64,000 bases of DNA, from assembly GCF_001887595.1 (NCBI RefSeq), contig NZ_CP017480.1, positions 1,550,001 to 1,614,000 on the forward strand, written 5' to 3'. A program made the position numbers and the translations under genes. Within the stretch, counting starts at the first letter, position 1. The number at the start of each line of letters is the position of its first letter. Shown here in pieces: positions 43,305-55,930 of the stretch. Source of the DNA: Luteibacter rhizovicinus DSM 16549 (GTDB lineage: Bacteria > Pseudomonadota > Gammaproteobacteria > Xanthomonadales > Rhodanobacteraceae). Under the pieces are notes generated by a model, which saw only the letters and a program-made list of their open reading frames with translations, had not been told where the DNA came from and made no database searches.

Positions 43305-43718
43305 TTACTCCTTGCCGGTCGACATAAAGCCGACGTGGACCATGCCGGCATCCTTGGCATCGCCAAGGACCTTCTTCACCACTCTGTATTCCGTGGTGCG
43401 GTCTGCACGGATCTGGAGCTCCGGCTGCGGCGACTTCGCCGCCGCAACCGCGAACTGTGCCTTCAGCTCAGCCTCGCTGACTTCGCCGTCATTGAGGAAG
43501 TACGTACCGTCCGGCTTGATCGCGAGATCCATCGGATCGACCGGGGTGTCATCCTTAACATTCGGATTAGCCTTCGGCAGATCGATCTGGACCTTATGGG
43601 ACATCAGGGGAGCCGTGATCATGAAGATGATCAGCAGAACCAGCATCACGTCGACGAGCGGCGTGACGTTGATTTCCGACATCGGGCCGCCGCTGTTGCC
43701 CCCGCTACTCATAGCCAT
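43305..43718 (-). CDS. exbD: ExbD-type energy-transduction protein, first copy
   Basis: 137 aa. Signature INVTPLVDVMLVLLIIFMIT identical in the membrane helix to the second copy, with the essential Asp. Periplasmic domain residues ~45-137 (VQIDLPKANPNVKD; VDPMDLAIKPDG). Couples proton flow with ExbB to power TonB. It follows exbB after 11 bp and precedes exbD2 by 5 bp, in the same operon. The N-terminus contains the short glycine-rich stretch MSSGGNSGGPMSE. Confidence 0.9.
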   Translation of the reverse strand: MAMSSGGNSGGPMSEINVTPLVDVMLVLLIIFMITAPLMSHKVQIDLPKANPNVKDDTPVDPMDLAIKPDGTYFLNDGEVSEAELKAQFAVAAAKSPQPELQIRADRTTEYRVVKKVLGDAKDAGMVHVGFMSTGKE

Positions 43719-43729
43719 GGGTCAATTCC

Positions 43730-44500
43730 TCACTTCTTGACGGAGACGACCGGACCGGTGCCTTCGACGCGGGCACCCGTGGCGAAGAAGTCGTGCAGGT
43801 CGTGCGCGAATTCGTCGAACTGGGCGTAGGTCAGGCGGTTCGAGCGCATGAAGAAGTTGTACGCAAGCACGGCCGGGATAGCGGTGAACAGACCGAACGC
43901 GGTCATGATCAGAGCTTCACCGACGGGACCGGCGACCTTATCCATCGACGCGGAACCGGAAGCGGCAATACCGATAAGTGCGTGGTAGATACCCCACACC
44001 GTACCGAGAAGACCGATGAACGGTGCCGACGAACCGACCGTAGCGAGCAGGGTCAGGCCGCCTTCCAGACGCAGGCTCTCACGAGCAACGGCCTGGCGAA
44101 GGGCGCGATCGATGAATTCCGAACGCGACAGGGTCTCGGCGAGGCGACCACCGGCAGCTGCCTGGTGGTGAGCGACGGCCGAAGCGGCGTCGAGAGCGAT
44201 CTTCGAGAACGGTTCGCCCTTCGGCTGCTCTTCGAGCACACGAATGGCTTCCTGCGTCGACGAGGTGTTCCAGAAACCCTGGATAACCTTGTCGGCGCGC
44301 GAACGCACCATGCTGTTACGGATGAAGTTGGCGACGATGAAGTACCACGAGAGCACCGACATCGCGATCAGTACCACGAACACAATCCAACCGAGGAAGT
44401 CGAAGTTGTGGATCAGGTGGTCGAAGCCCATCTGCTTGAGGGCGTCGGCATTGGAGTTTTGACCTGGATTAGCAGGCTGAGCGGAGGTGTCTTGCAACAT
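43730..44500 (-). CDS. exbB: ExbB proton-channel subunit
   Basis: 256 aa with three membrane helices: residues ~35-55 (WIVFVVLIAMSVLSWYFIV), ~150-175 and ~190-215. Signature GLTLLATVGSSAPFIGLLGTVWGIYHALIGI and SGSASMDKVAGPVGEALIMTAFGLF (each shown in part), characteristic of ExbB/TolQ/MotA. Forms the proton channel of the TonB complex in the inner membrane. Second gene of the tonB operon, 53 bp after tonB. Confidence 0.93.
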   Translation of the reverse strand: MLQDTSAQPANPGQNSNADALKQMGFDHLIHNFDFLGWIVFVVLIAMSVLSWYFIVANFIRNSMVRSRADKVIQGFWNTSSTQEAIRVLEEQPKGEPFSKIALDAASAVAHHQAAAGGRLAETLSRSEFIDRALRQAVARESLRLEGGLTLLATVGSSAPFIGLLGTVWGIYHALIGIAASGSASMDKVAGPVGEALIMTAFGLFTAIPAVLAYNFFMRSNRLTYAQFDEFAHDLHDFFATGARVEGTGPVVSVKK

Positions 44501-44553
44501 AACGCTACCCTTGGGAAGTCAAGCGTGAACTTAATAGCTGTAAGCGAGGAGAC

Positions 44554-45216
44554 TTACAGCTGGTTTAGGTTGAACGTAACGGGGACACGTGCATAGCCTT
44601 CGACGGCAGCACCGCCTCGCTTGCCCGGGTTGAATTTCCAATTCCTGGCGGCGTCTTCTGCTGCCTTGTCCAATTCGCGGAAACCGCTCGACTGGTCAAC
44701 CTTGATGTCCTTCGGCGAACCGTCGACACCTACGAGGACCAGAAGTACCACAGTACCTTCATGCCGCTGACGAACCGCCTGCGGCGGATACTTCGGCGGG
44801 TTGCGCTGACGGTACGACAGATTTTCGCTCGGCGCGATATCCGCCGGCGGTGCTGGCGGCGCGGGAGGTGCCGGCGGCGGAGCCGGAACAGGATTCGAAC
44901 TCGCCTCGTCTACTGCCGGCGGCGGTGGAGCCGGCGGCGGAGGTGTCGGGGGCGGCTTCGAAATCTGCACGATTTTCGGCGGCGGCTGCTTGGGGGGCTC
45001 CGGCGGCGGCGGCGGGGGGGGCGGGGGCGGCGGCGGCGGTTCAATAAAGTCGACCTGAACTACCTTCTCTTTCTGCTTTTCCTGCGACTTCGGCGGCGCC
45101 ATGGGCGCTACCAGCAGCAGGAAGGCGAACGAGTGCAGAGCGATGGCGACTGCCAACGCGCTGGTGCGCCCCCAACTAAACGGCGCTTGGCCGGTTGATT
45201 CGTTACTTGAGGCCAT
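44554..45216 (-). CDS. tonB: TonB with a long proline-rich spacer
   Basis: 220 aa. N-terminal membrane anchor (SALAVAIALHSFAFLLLVAP). Pro-rich spacer residues ~60-127, starting with 13 prolines in a row and continuing in PP and PAPP repeats. C-terminal TonB domain with YPPQAVRQRHEGTVVLLVLV and FRELDKAAEDAARNWKFNPG. Transfers energy from ExbB/ExbD to outer-membrane receptors. The 13-proline run is encoded partly by an 8-base C tract (8 G on the plus strand, 45011-45018), a possible slippage site. Confidence 0.93.
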   Translation of the reverse strand: MASSNESTGQAPFSWGRTSALAVAIALHSFAFLLLVAPMAPPKSQEKQKEKVVQVDFIEPPPPPPPPPPPPPEPPKQPPPKIVQISKPPPTPPPPAPPPPAVDEASSNPVPAPPPAPPAPPAPPADIAPSENLSYRQRNPPKYPPQAVRQRHEGTVVLLVLVGVDGSPKDIKVDQSSGFRELDKAAEDAARNWKFNPGKRGGAAVEGYARVPVTFNLNQL

Positions 45217-45413
45217 CAGTCACTATCAAGAGCTAATCAAGCGGAAGTGAACCCGCACTGCTCTTCCGGCGCTCGGCGATTGACATTGCCGAAAGCGCTG
45301 GTTTCTGCAAGCGGAAAGATAAGCAAATTACACCAGCATATGGCATTTGTATAGCACCTGAAGGGAAGAATCGTGGCAGTGCCAAACCATCCCTTCCGGT
45401 ACTTTACAAACGC

Positions 45414-46727
45414 TTACTTAGTGTTCTCTGCCTTGCTCAACCAGGCGTTGGCCTTGGCAGACGTTTCAGGATCCTGAGCCGCGAGCTTCATGTCCGCGAT
45501 AGCACCCTGCTTGTTCTTCTGACCACGCTTGGCTTCCGCGCGCACCATATAGGCCTGGCCTTTATGCTGAACGCCCTTGCTGATGGCATCTGTCGCCGAC
45601 TTTTCAGCGGCGCCGTATTGATTCTTCTGGAGCTGGAGGCGCGCCACGCTGAGCGAGACGTCGCCGTTGGTCGCGAGTGGTGCTGCCTTCTGGTAAGCCG
45701 CGAGAGCGCCGCTCTCGTCGCCACCGGTGATGGCGGCATCACCCTGGAGCTTGTAGACCTCGGCGGAGGGCTTGACCACACCCTTCGACAGACCGTCTTC
45801 GAGGACGGCGACCGCCTTCTTGGCGTTGCCTTCCTGACGCTCGCTGTGTTCCTGGCCGTCGATCAGGTAGACCTTGGCGAGGTTCACGTAGAGCTTGGCG
45901 CCGTTTTCGTCGGCGTGGAATGCGCCGGCGGCGCGACCCTTCTCGAGCAGGGCGATCGCCTCGGGGTACTTCTGTGCCTGGATCAGCGCCGAAGCAGCGT
46001 TCTGCATCGCCGTCGGGTCGTTCGGGTTCTTCGCCAGTTCGGCCGAAGCGAGCTCGGCGGCCTTGTCGCCCTGGCCGGTCTCTGCATAGCTGGACGTGAG
46101 GATCTGGTCCCACGAGCCCTGCGGCTTCGCGTCCGGCATCGACTTCGCCTTGGTGATGGCGGCGATCGCTTCCGGATACTTCTCGAGGCGGTAATCGATG
46201 TTGCCCTCGAGACCGTAGGAGTCGGCCGTTTCCTTCTTACCCTGGTCGCGCCATTCATGCAGCGACTGCAGGGCCGGAGCGTACTGCTCGTCGGCGACGA
46301 GGAACTGCGTGTACATGTACTTCAGCTGGAAGTACGTGTCGTTCGGCATGACGCCGATGTCGAGCGCCTGCTTGAGCGTGGTGATCGCGCCCTTGATGTC
46401 GCCGTCGTTGTATTTCATGTTGGCGATGCCCTGGAGGGCGAGCGCCTGGGCGTACTTGCTGCTGGTAGCCGTACCGTCGGCAAGCGGCTGCAGGATCTGC
46501 AGTGCCTTGTCCTTCTCGCCGTTGTTGGCGGCGTCGAGGCCTTCGTTCAGCGCCTTCTGGTCCTTGTCGCTCTTCAGATCGAGCTTGGGTTCCGTCCGGG
46601 TGGCGTTCGGATACAGCGCTTCTTTCTTATCCTTGGGTGCGGCGTCTTTCGCGACGACAGCGCCACTGGCAAGGGAAAGGGCGATCGCAGTAGCGAGCAC
46701 CATCTTGATCAAGGAACCCTGTTTCAT
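45414..46727 (-). CDS. Periplasmic TPR-repeat protein upstream of tonB
   Basis: 437 aa with a signal peptide (MVLATAIALSLASGAVVA). At least six tetratricopeptide-type helical pairs, for example YAQALALQGIANMKYNDGD, ADSYGLEGNIDYRLEKYPEA and AVYKLQGDAAITGGDESGA. Rich in Ala, Lys and Glu, and lacks membrane helices beyond the signal. Proteins of this type flank tonB clusters in xanthomonads. They may scaffold TonB-dependent uptake, but the partner and function are unknown. Has its own promoter region (46728 onward). Confidence 0.8.
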   Translation of the reverse strand: MKQGSLIKMVLATAIALSLASGAVVAKDAAPKDKKEALYPNATRTEPKLDLKSDKDQKALNEGLDAANNGEKDKALQILQPLADGTATSSKYAQALALQGIANMKYNDGDIKGAITTLKQALDIGVMPNDTYFQLKYMYTQFLVADEQYAPALQSLHEWRDQGKKETADSYGLEGNIDYRLEKYPEAIAAITKAKSMPDAKPQGSWDQILTSSYAETGQGDKAAELASAELAKNPNDPTAMQNAASALIQAQKYPEAIALLEKGRAAGAFHADENGAKLYVNLAKVYLIDGQEHSERQEGNAKKAVAVLEDGLSKGVVKPSAEVYKLQGDAAITGGDESGALAAYQKAAPLATNGDVSLSVARLQLQKNQYGAAEKSATDAISKGVQHKGQAYMVRAEAKRGQKNKQGAIADMKLAAQDPETSAKANAWLSKAENTK

Positions 46728-47053
46728 TGACTGACCTCGGCTGAAGGAGTCGTCGCACAGTGACGTGCTCCGGGGGACTACAGAGGTTAACCCGATTCTA
46801 TTCCTAAGAACAAGTCGCAGTGCCGCAAAAATGGTGAGTCAAAACAATGACTTGTTATATGAACGTTGGCGCTGACGAAATTAGGCCAACTTTCGGCCCT
46901 TGAAAACGCTGTTTTCATCCCACCTCATAGGAGGTTGGGCCGGAGAGACAACAGGTTCAATTCGCGGGCGTATGGAGCAAAAAAAAGCGCCCGGAGCATC
47001 GCTGCCGCCGGGCGCTTCGAGACGCGTGAATCGGTATGAGCGTCGCCTCGACG
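46728..47053. other. Control region of the TPR gene and 3' region of gyrB
   Basis: 326 bp without a gene. The left third should carry the TPR gene promoter (a -10-like TAGAAT on the minus strand at 46795-46800). The right end holds the gyrB terminator. The AT-rich centre (46801-46870) has no recognisable gene or repeat. Confidence 0.5.
46979..47016 (-). terminator. Intrinsic terminator of gyrB
   Basis: Read on the minus strand: stem AGCGCCCGG/CCGGGCGCT with a 13-nt loop, followed by eight U. It is 38 bp after the gyrB stop. Confidence 0.85.
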
Positions 47054-50645
<3,592 letters not shown>

Positions 50646-50733
50646 GCCAAACAGGTTCCCGTCCAAAACGAACGACGCCGGGGTGTCGAAGACATCCCCG
50701 GCGTCGTGGGCCGAACTCTAGCTTGCCTGGCCG

Positions 50734-51834
50734 TCAGAGGCGAAGCGGCATCACCACGTGACGCGCCTCGTCATTGCCCTCTTCCTGGAGAAGACAGCTG
50801 GACTGGGCATCGCGCAGGTTGATCCGAACCTTATCGCCACGAAGCGCGCTCAGCGCATCGAGCAGGTAACCCACATTGAAGCCCACGGCCAGATCGTCGA
50901 CGACGGTTTCGGCTTCGACTTCTTCCTGGGCTTCTTCCTGCTCGGGGTTGTGCGCGACGATCTTGATGCGGCCTGGCGTCAGCTCGAGCTTCACGCCGCG
51001 GTACTTCTCGTTCGACAGGATGGCTGCGCGCTGCAAAGCGCTTTTCAGCACATCGCGTTCGATCGTCGCTGATTTATCGGCACCGAGAGGGATAACGGCT
51101 TCGTAGTCTGGAAAACGACCATCGATGAGCTTGGAGGTGAACATGACTCCACCGCGGCGAACGCGAAGATGGTTACGGCCGAACTCCAGTTCGACCGTGC
51201 CCTCCCCCGACTCGAGCAGGCCGATCAGCTCATTTACACCCTTGCGGGGAATGATGATCTGGCGACGTGCGGAAACGGAGCTCTCGAGCTTGGTTTCCTT
51301 GAGTGCCAGGCGATGGCCATCGGTAGCGACGCAGCGCAGCGTGTGCTCCTGGAGATCCAGCAGCATGCCGTTGAGGTAATAGCGGACGTCCTGGTTGGCC
51401 ATGGCGAAGGCCGTGCGGTCCATCAGATCGCGAAGGACTTCTTCCGGCAGCGAGACACGCTCGACCAGTTCGATTTCATCGACGACCGGGAATTCCGTAG
51501 CGGGCAACGTGGCCAGGGTGAACCGGCTACGGCCTGCGTTGAGCGCGATACGTTCGCCGTTGAGCTTGATATCGATCTTGGCGCCATCGGGTAGCGCACG
51601 AACGATGTCGAACAGCTTGCGAGCCGGAATCGTGATTTCGCCTTCCTGGACCGCATCGGCGGCCGTGGTGGCGACCATCTCGACTTCGAGGTCGGTACCG
51701 GTGAACGAGACCTCGCTACCGGAGGCACGAACCAGAAGGTTGGCCAGTACGGGCAGGGTCTGTCGACGTTCTACGACGCCTACCACTTGCTGCAGAGGTT
51801 TGAGCAGAACTTCCCTCTGGATGCTGAATTGCAT
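50734..51834 (-). CDS. dnaN: DNA polymerase III beta sliding clamp
   Basis: 366 aa. Dimeric ring that tethers DNA polymerase III to DNA. MQFSIQREVLLKPLQQVVGVVERRQTLPVLAN start (shown in part), central GKGVNELIGLLESGEG-type block (IIPRKGVNELIGLL), and the C-terminal MPLRL tail typical of clamps. It is followed by recF and preceded by the probable origin. Close to the expected 366 residues. Confidence 0.97.
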   Translation of the reverse strand: MQFSIQREVLLKPLQQVVGVVERRQTLPVLANLLVRASGSEVSFTGTDLEVEMVATTAADAVQEGEITIPARKLFDIVRALPDGAKIDIKLNGERIALNAGRSRFTLATLPATEFPVVDEIELVERVSLPEEVLRDLMDRTAFAMANQDVRYYLNGMLLDLQEHTLRCVATDGHRLALKETKLESSVSARRQIIIPRKGVNELIGLLESGEGTVELEFGRNHLRVRRGGVMFTSKLIDGRFPDYEAVIPLGADKSATIERDVLKSALQRAAILSNEKYRGVKLELTPGRIKIVAHNPEQEEAQEEVEAETVVDDLAVGFNVGYLLDALSALRGDKVRINLRDAQSSCLLQEEGNDEARHVVMPLRL

Positions 51835-52045
51835 GCGCCCCTTCTCCTGCTTTTAAGTTTTTAAGATTTTATAGTGGTTGTAGTAGGGCCGGTGGATATC
51901 TGGAGAAGACTGAATTTTTTAACTATTTCAGTTGCTTACTGTTTGATATCGACTGGACCTGTTGGGCGCTTTCATGTGGGTGGCTTGTGGATAACTTCGA
52001 GGGTCAAAACCATCCTCCGTCCATCCACCTATTATCCACAGGTTC
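51835..52045. other. Probable chromosomal origin of replication (oriC)
   Basis: 211-bp dnaA-dnaN gap. Two perfect DnaA boxes: TTATCCACA on the plus strand at 52032-52040 and TGTGGATAA at 51986-51994. Two AT-rich tracts, 51851-51874 (with repeated TTTTAAG) and 51911-51940, could be the unwinding element. The dnaN promoter must lie here too. That origins of close relatives lie in this gap is my recollection; function is inferred. Confidence 0.65.
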
Positions 52046-53395
52046 TCAGCCCGTCAATATGCGGATGAGCTGTTCCCAGTCCTGACGCATACGCACATCT
52101 TTCTCACAGAAACCGCGGATCGTCCGGCAAGCGTGGAGCACGGTCGTATGGTCACGGCCGCCAAAGGCTTCCCCGATCTCCGGGAGGCTGTGGTCGGTCA
52201 GTTCCTTGGACAGGGCCATGGCTATCTGACGGGGACGCGCCAGGGAGCGTACACGGCGTTTGGAGAGCAGGTCAGACAGGCGAACCTGGTAGTAATCGGC
52301 CACCATCTTCTGGATGTTGGGTACGGTCACAGCCTGTGCGTGCGTATTGAGAAGGTCGCGTAGGGTCTCCTCCGCGAAGTCCGTGGTGATCGGCTTACGG
52401 TAGAAGTTAGCGCGAGCCGCCAGCGTGTTGAGCGCGCCCTCGAGGTCACGCACGTTGGAACGGATGCGCTTGGCCAGCAGCATCGCCACGTCCTCCGACA
52501 CTTCCATGCCCTTGTCGGCTGCCTTGGAAAGGAGGATCGCTGCGCGCGTCTCGAAGTCCGGCGGTTCGATCGCCACCGAGAGACCCCAGCCCAGACGGGA
52601 CTTCAGCCGCGGCTCGAGCTTGTCGAGCTCCTTCGGATAGCGGTCGCAGGTGAGGATGATCTGCTGCTTTGCTTCAAACAAGGCATTGAACGTGTGGAAG
52701 AACTCTTCCTGCGTCGTGTCCTTGCCGGCGAAGAACTGGATATCGTCGATCAGCAGCGCGTCCACCGTGCGGAAGCGGCGCTTGAACTCGTCCATGCTCT
52801 TCTGCTGCAGGGCCTTGACCATGCCGCTGACGAACTGCTCGGAGCGCAGGTAAAGCACCTTGGCGTCCGGGTTGTTCTGCATGAGCAGGTTGCCAGCCGC
52901 ATGCATGAGATGGGTCTTACCCAGGCCCGTGCCGCCATAAAGAAGCAAGGGGTTATAGGCACGACCAGGATTCATCGCCACCTGCATCGCCGCGGCCTTG
53001 CCCAACTGGTTCGACTTACCCTCGACGAAGGTATCGAACGTGTAGTGCGGATCGAGGTTATGCACGTGGGGCGCTTCGGGCGCGGCCTCGCGGGCAGGGC
53101 GCGCAGGCGCCGCCGCCGGGGACGACGCCACCGGACGCTGGGGTACAGCTCGTGCGGCGGACGAGCCCACTTCCAGTCGCACGGGCACCGGATGTCCCAG
53201 GAGGTGTTCGGCGATCGTCTGGATCTGTTTCAGGTACTCATCGCGGACGGTGTCCAGCGAGTACGGATTCGGGGCGTAAAGATGCAGCCCGCTGGCGTCT
53301 TCCCTGGCCTGCAAAGGCATCAACCAGGTCTGGACGTCCTCGGCGCTCAATTCGCCTTCAAGACGCTCGAGACAGCGCCTCCAAAGATCACTCAT
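52046..53395 (-). CDS. dnaA: Chromosomal replication initiator DnaA
   Basis: 449 aa from ATG 53395 ([20 protein letters not shown]). Four domains: oligomerisation domain I (1-~85), a variable linker rich in Ala and Pro (~85-135), AAA+ domain III ([28 protein letters not shown]), and DNA-binding domain IV (~355-449) ending in the DnaA signature around [15 protein letters not shown]. Binds the DnaA boxes in the neighbouring gap and opens the origin. Longer frames from 53563 lack support. Confidence 0.97.
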   Translation of the reverse strand: MSDLWRRCLERLEGELSAEDVQTWLMPLQAREDASGLHLYAPNPYSLDTVRDEYLKQIQTIAEHLLGHPVPVRLEVGSSAARAVPQRPVASSPAAAPARPAREAAPEAPHVHNLDPHYTFDTFVEGKSNQLGKAAAMQVAMNPGRAYNPLLLYGGTGLGKTHLMHAAGNLLMQNNPDAKVLYLRSEQFVSGMVKALQQKSMDEFKRRFRTVDALLIDDIQFFAGKDTTQEEFFHTFNALFEAKQQIILTCDRYPKELDKLEPRLKSRLGWGLSVAIEPPDFETRAAILLSKAADKGMEVSEDVAMLLAKRIRSNVRDLEGALNTLAARANFYRKPITTDFAEETLRDLLNTHAQAVTVPNIQKMVADYYQVRLSDLLSKRRVRSLARPRQIAMALSKELTDHSLPEIGEAFGGRDHTTVLHACRTIRGFCEKDVRMRQDWEQLIRILTG

Positions 53396-53517
53396 CGGGT
53401 ATTCTTGCCACAGAAAGGGCGCTTGCGCGCGGGGTGGACGGCGAAGTCTACCAGCGATCCGCCCCTCCCTCGGGGTTCGCCTTGCCGCGCCCCCGCCGCT
53501 GTCCCGCGGCCAAGCGG

Positions 53518-53547
53518 TTGACACCTCAGCGGAATGTCGGCCATACT
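53518..53547 (+). promoter_or_regulatory. Promoter of the rpmH-rnpA operon
   Basis: TTGACA (53518-53523) and CATACT (53542-53547), separated by 18 bp, 37 bp before the rpmH ATG. Perfect -35, good -10. Confidence 0.75.
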
Positions 53548-53584
53548 TTCCGGCCATATTCATTCTTCACCCGGATTAAGAGTC

Positions 53585-53719
53585 ATGAAGCGGACTTTCC
53601 AGCCCAGCAAGCTCAAGCGCGCCCGCACCCACGGTTTCCGCGCCCGCATGGCGACGGCCGATGGTCGCAAGATCCTGAACGCGCGCCGCGCGAAGGGTCG
53701 TAAGCGCCTGATCCCGTAA
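53585..53719 (+). CDS. rpmH: 50S ribosomal protein L34
   Basis: 44 aa, highly basic: [20 protein letters not shown], then the conserved [20 protein letters not shown]. Structural protein of the large ribosomal subunit that binds 23S rRNA. It has a strong promoter upstream and is followed by rnpA after 14 bp. Divergent from dnaA, as in most gammaproteobacteria. Confidence 0.98.
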   Translation: MKRTFQPSKLKRARTHGFRARMATADGRKILNARRAKGRKRLIP

Positions 53720-53733
53720 TAGGTTCGCCTGTC

Positions 53734-54114
53734 GTGCGAGCCGCAGCCCTGCCGCGTGATGCGCGGCTCCGCCGCGCCGCCGACTTCGCAGCATTGCGAA
53801 CTGTCAGCGGTCGCCTCGGCGGCCGCTGTTTTCTTTTGCGCTTCGGAAATAACGACGTCGACACGGCAAGGCTTGGCCTGGCCATCTCCAAGCGCTGTTC
53901 CAAGCGCGCGGTCGACCGTAACCGGATCAAGCGCCTGGCACGTGAGGCGTTTCGCCGCGCGCGCATTGCCCTACCCCACGTCGACATCCTGGTCATGGCG
54001 CGCGACAGCGCGGTCAAAGAGACCGGCGAAGCCTTGCTGGCCGAGCTCGACATGCTCCTGCGCAAGGTCCGGCCGTTGAAGCGCGAAGGCGCCGACGGCA
54101 CAATCGCGCGTTGA
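53734..54114 (+). CDS. rnpA: Ribonuclease P protein component
   Basis: 126 aa from GTG 53734. Protein cofactor of RNase P, which matures tRNA 5' ends. Central basic RNR motif: RAVDRNRIKRLAREAFR, preceded by ARLGLAISKRCSKR. N-terminal LPRDARLRRAADFAAL is typical. Follows rpmH in the same operon. The next gene is yidC after only 70 bp, so the yidD gene that often sits between them is absent. Confidence 0.95.
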   Translation: MRAAALPRDARLRRAADFAALRTVSGRLGGRCFLLRFGNNDVDTARLGLAISKRCSKRAVDRNRIKRLAREAFRRARIALPHVDILVMARDSAVKETGEALLAELDMLLRKVRPLKREGADGTIAR

Positions 54115-54184
54115 CCTTCTTCTCACCGTCGTCCCCGCCTTTCCCCGTTAAGGGTCCAAGGCGTCATCCGGATCTGGCCCTGCA

Positions 54185-55879
54185 ATGAATCAAACGCGCA
54201 CGCTCCTCTTCTTCGCGCTCATGTTCGTGGCGTATCTCTTGTGGACGGAATGGGAGAAGGACTACGTCCATCCTCCGGCTCCCCCTGCGCCCACGGGCCA
54301 GACCACGGCTGGACAGACCGGCGCGGACGCTGCCGTGCCTGGCGCGACGAGCCCGGCCGGTGTCCCGAACGACTCCGGTGCCCCGGCAGACGGCAAGGCT
54401 GAACTGGTCACGCTGTCTAATGACCTGCTTCGCCTGACCATCGATACCCGCGGTGGCAGCATCGTCCGTTCGGAACTGCTGGCTTATCCGACCGAGCCGG
54501 AAACCAAGAAGAACCCGACGTCGCCGCCAGTTCGCCTCCTCGACGACGAAGGCGCGCACTTCTTCGCCGCCCAGGACGGGCTGGTCAGCAGCACCGGCGC
54601 GGCCCCGGATCACCGCGCGCTCTTCCACGCCGAGAAGACCGAGAACGTCCTCGCCGACGGCCAGAAGTCGGTCAGCGTCGATCTGACCTGGACGGATCCG
54701 TCCGGCGTGAAGGTGACGAAGCGCTACACCTTGAAGCGCACCGATTACGTGGTCGACCTCGACCAGCGTATCGAGAACGGCTCGACGGCCGTCTGGAACG
54801 GTAACGCCTACCACCAGCTGCAGCGCGTACCCGCCGAGAAGGTCAACTGGTTCAAGGCCTATACCGATCCGGCGCAGCACAGCTTCTTCGGCGCCGCCTG
54901 GTATAGCCCGGAGAGCAAGTTCGAGTCGCTTCCCTTCGTCGACTTCACCAAGAAGCCGCTCAACCGCCAGATCACTGGCGGCTGGGTAAGCATGCTGCAG
55001 CATTACTTCTTCGTCGCCTGGATTCCGCCGGCAAACGAGGCTGTGACGTACAGCAGCAACATCGTCGATCCGAACTCGGCGACGCCGCGTTACCTCGTGC
55101 GTGCCTTCGGTCCGGCGATCCAGGTTGCCCCGGGTCAGGCCGCCGACAGCATTGCTCGCCTGTATATCGGTCCGAAGCTGCAGGGCACCCTCGACGTCAT
55201 CGCCCCAGGCCTCGAGCTGACCAGCAACTACGGCTGGTTCACCATCATCGCCCAGCCCCTGCACTGGTTGCTGTCGCAGCTGCATGCGATCAGCGGTAAC
55301 TGGGGCGTCGCGATCATCCTGCTCGTGTTGCTGATCAAGGCCGCGCTGTACAAGCTCACCGATGCGCAGTTCCGCTCGGGTGCGCGCATGCGCAAGCTGC
55401 AGCCGCGCGTCGCCGCGCTCAAGGAGCGTTACGGCGACGATCGCGTGAAGATGCAGCAGGCGATGATGGAGCTGTACAAGAAGGAGAAGGTGAATCCGAT
55501 GGCGGGCTGCCTGCCCATCCTGATCACCTTCCCGATCTTCATCGGCCTGCTCCGCGTGCTGTCGGAATCCATCGAGCTGCGCCACGCGCCGTTCTTCGGC
55601 TGGATCCACGATCTGTCCGCGCCGGATCCCTTCTATGTGCTGCCGGTGCTGTACTTCATCGTCACCCTGCTCACCCAGCGCATGATGCCGACGGCGGGTA
55701 TGGACCCGACCCAGGCCAAGATGATGAAGGTGATGCCGTTGATCTTCGGCGTCTTCTTCGCCTTCTTCCCCTCGGGCCTCGTGCTCTACTGGACGATCAA
55801 CGGTGCGACCAGCTTGCTCCAGCAGTGGTACATCAACCGCAGCGTCGACAGGGCCGACATCAAGGCCAAGACCGCATAA
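54185..55879 (+). CDS. yidC: Membrane protein insertase YidC
   Basis: 564 aa. N-terminal helix (LLFFALMFVAYLLWTEWE), a Pro/Ala/Thr-rich linker, a large periplasmic domain (~75-345), and five C-terminal membrane helices. Conserved insertase core: GWFTIIAQPLHWLLSQLH, GNWGVAIILLVLLIKAALY, PLQ-type block (SGARMRKLQPRVAALKERYG, shown in part), and KEKVNPMAGCLPILITFPI. Inserts proteins into the inner membrane alone or with Sec. Ends RADIKAKTA. Between rnpA and mnmE. Confidence 0.97.
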   Translation: MNQTRTLLFFALMFVAYLLWTEWEKDYVHPPAPPAPTGQTTAGQTGADAAVPGATSPAGVPNDSGAPADGKAELVTLSNDLLRLTIDTRGGSIVRSELLAYPTEPETKKNPTSPPVRLLDDEGAHFFAAQDGLVSSTGAAPDHRALFHAEKTENVLADGQKSVSVDLTWTDPSGVKVTKRYTLKRTDYVVDLDQRIENGSTAVWNGNAYHQLQRVPAEKVNWFKAYTDPAQHSFFGAAWYSPESKFESLPFVDFTKKPLNRQITGGWVSMLQHYFFVAWIPPANEAVTYSSNIVDPNSATPRYLVRAFGPAIQVAPGQAADSIARLYIGPKLQGTLDVIAPGLELTSNYGWFTIIAQPLHWLLSQLHAISGNWGVAIILLVLLIKAALYKLTDAQFRSGARMRKLQPRVAALKERYGDDRVKMQQAMMELYKKEKVNPMAGCLPILITFPIFIGLLRVLSESIELRHAPFFGWIHDLSAPDPFYVLPVLYFIVTLLTQRMMPTAGMDPTQAKMMKVMPLIFGVFFAFFPSGLVLYWTINGATSLLQQWYINRSVDRADIKAKTA

Positions 55880-55886
55880 CCCCCGG

Positions 55887-55910
55887 GCGGCGCGTCGAAA
55901 GACGCGCCGC
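55887..55910 (+). other. Hairpin after yidC
   Basis: GCGGCGCGTC/GACGCGCCGC with a GAAA loop, a very stable stem, but no T tract follows. It may slow transcription or protect the yidC mRNA rather than terminate. Confidence 0.5.
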
Positions 55911-55930
55911 TTGGCTATCGAAGGCAGGCC

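Noticed and set aside
55887..55910. Terminator after yidC
   Set aside because: Stable stem but no T tract on either strand, so it was listed as a hairpin only.
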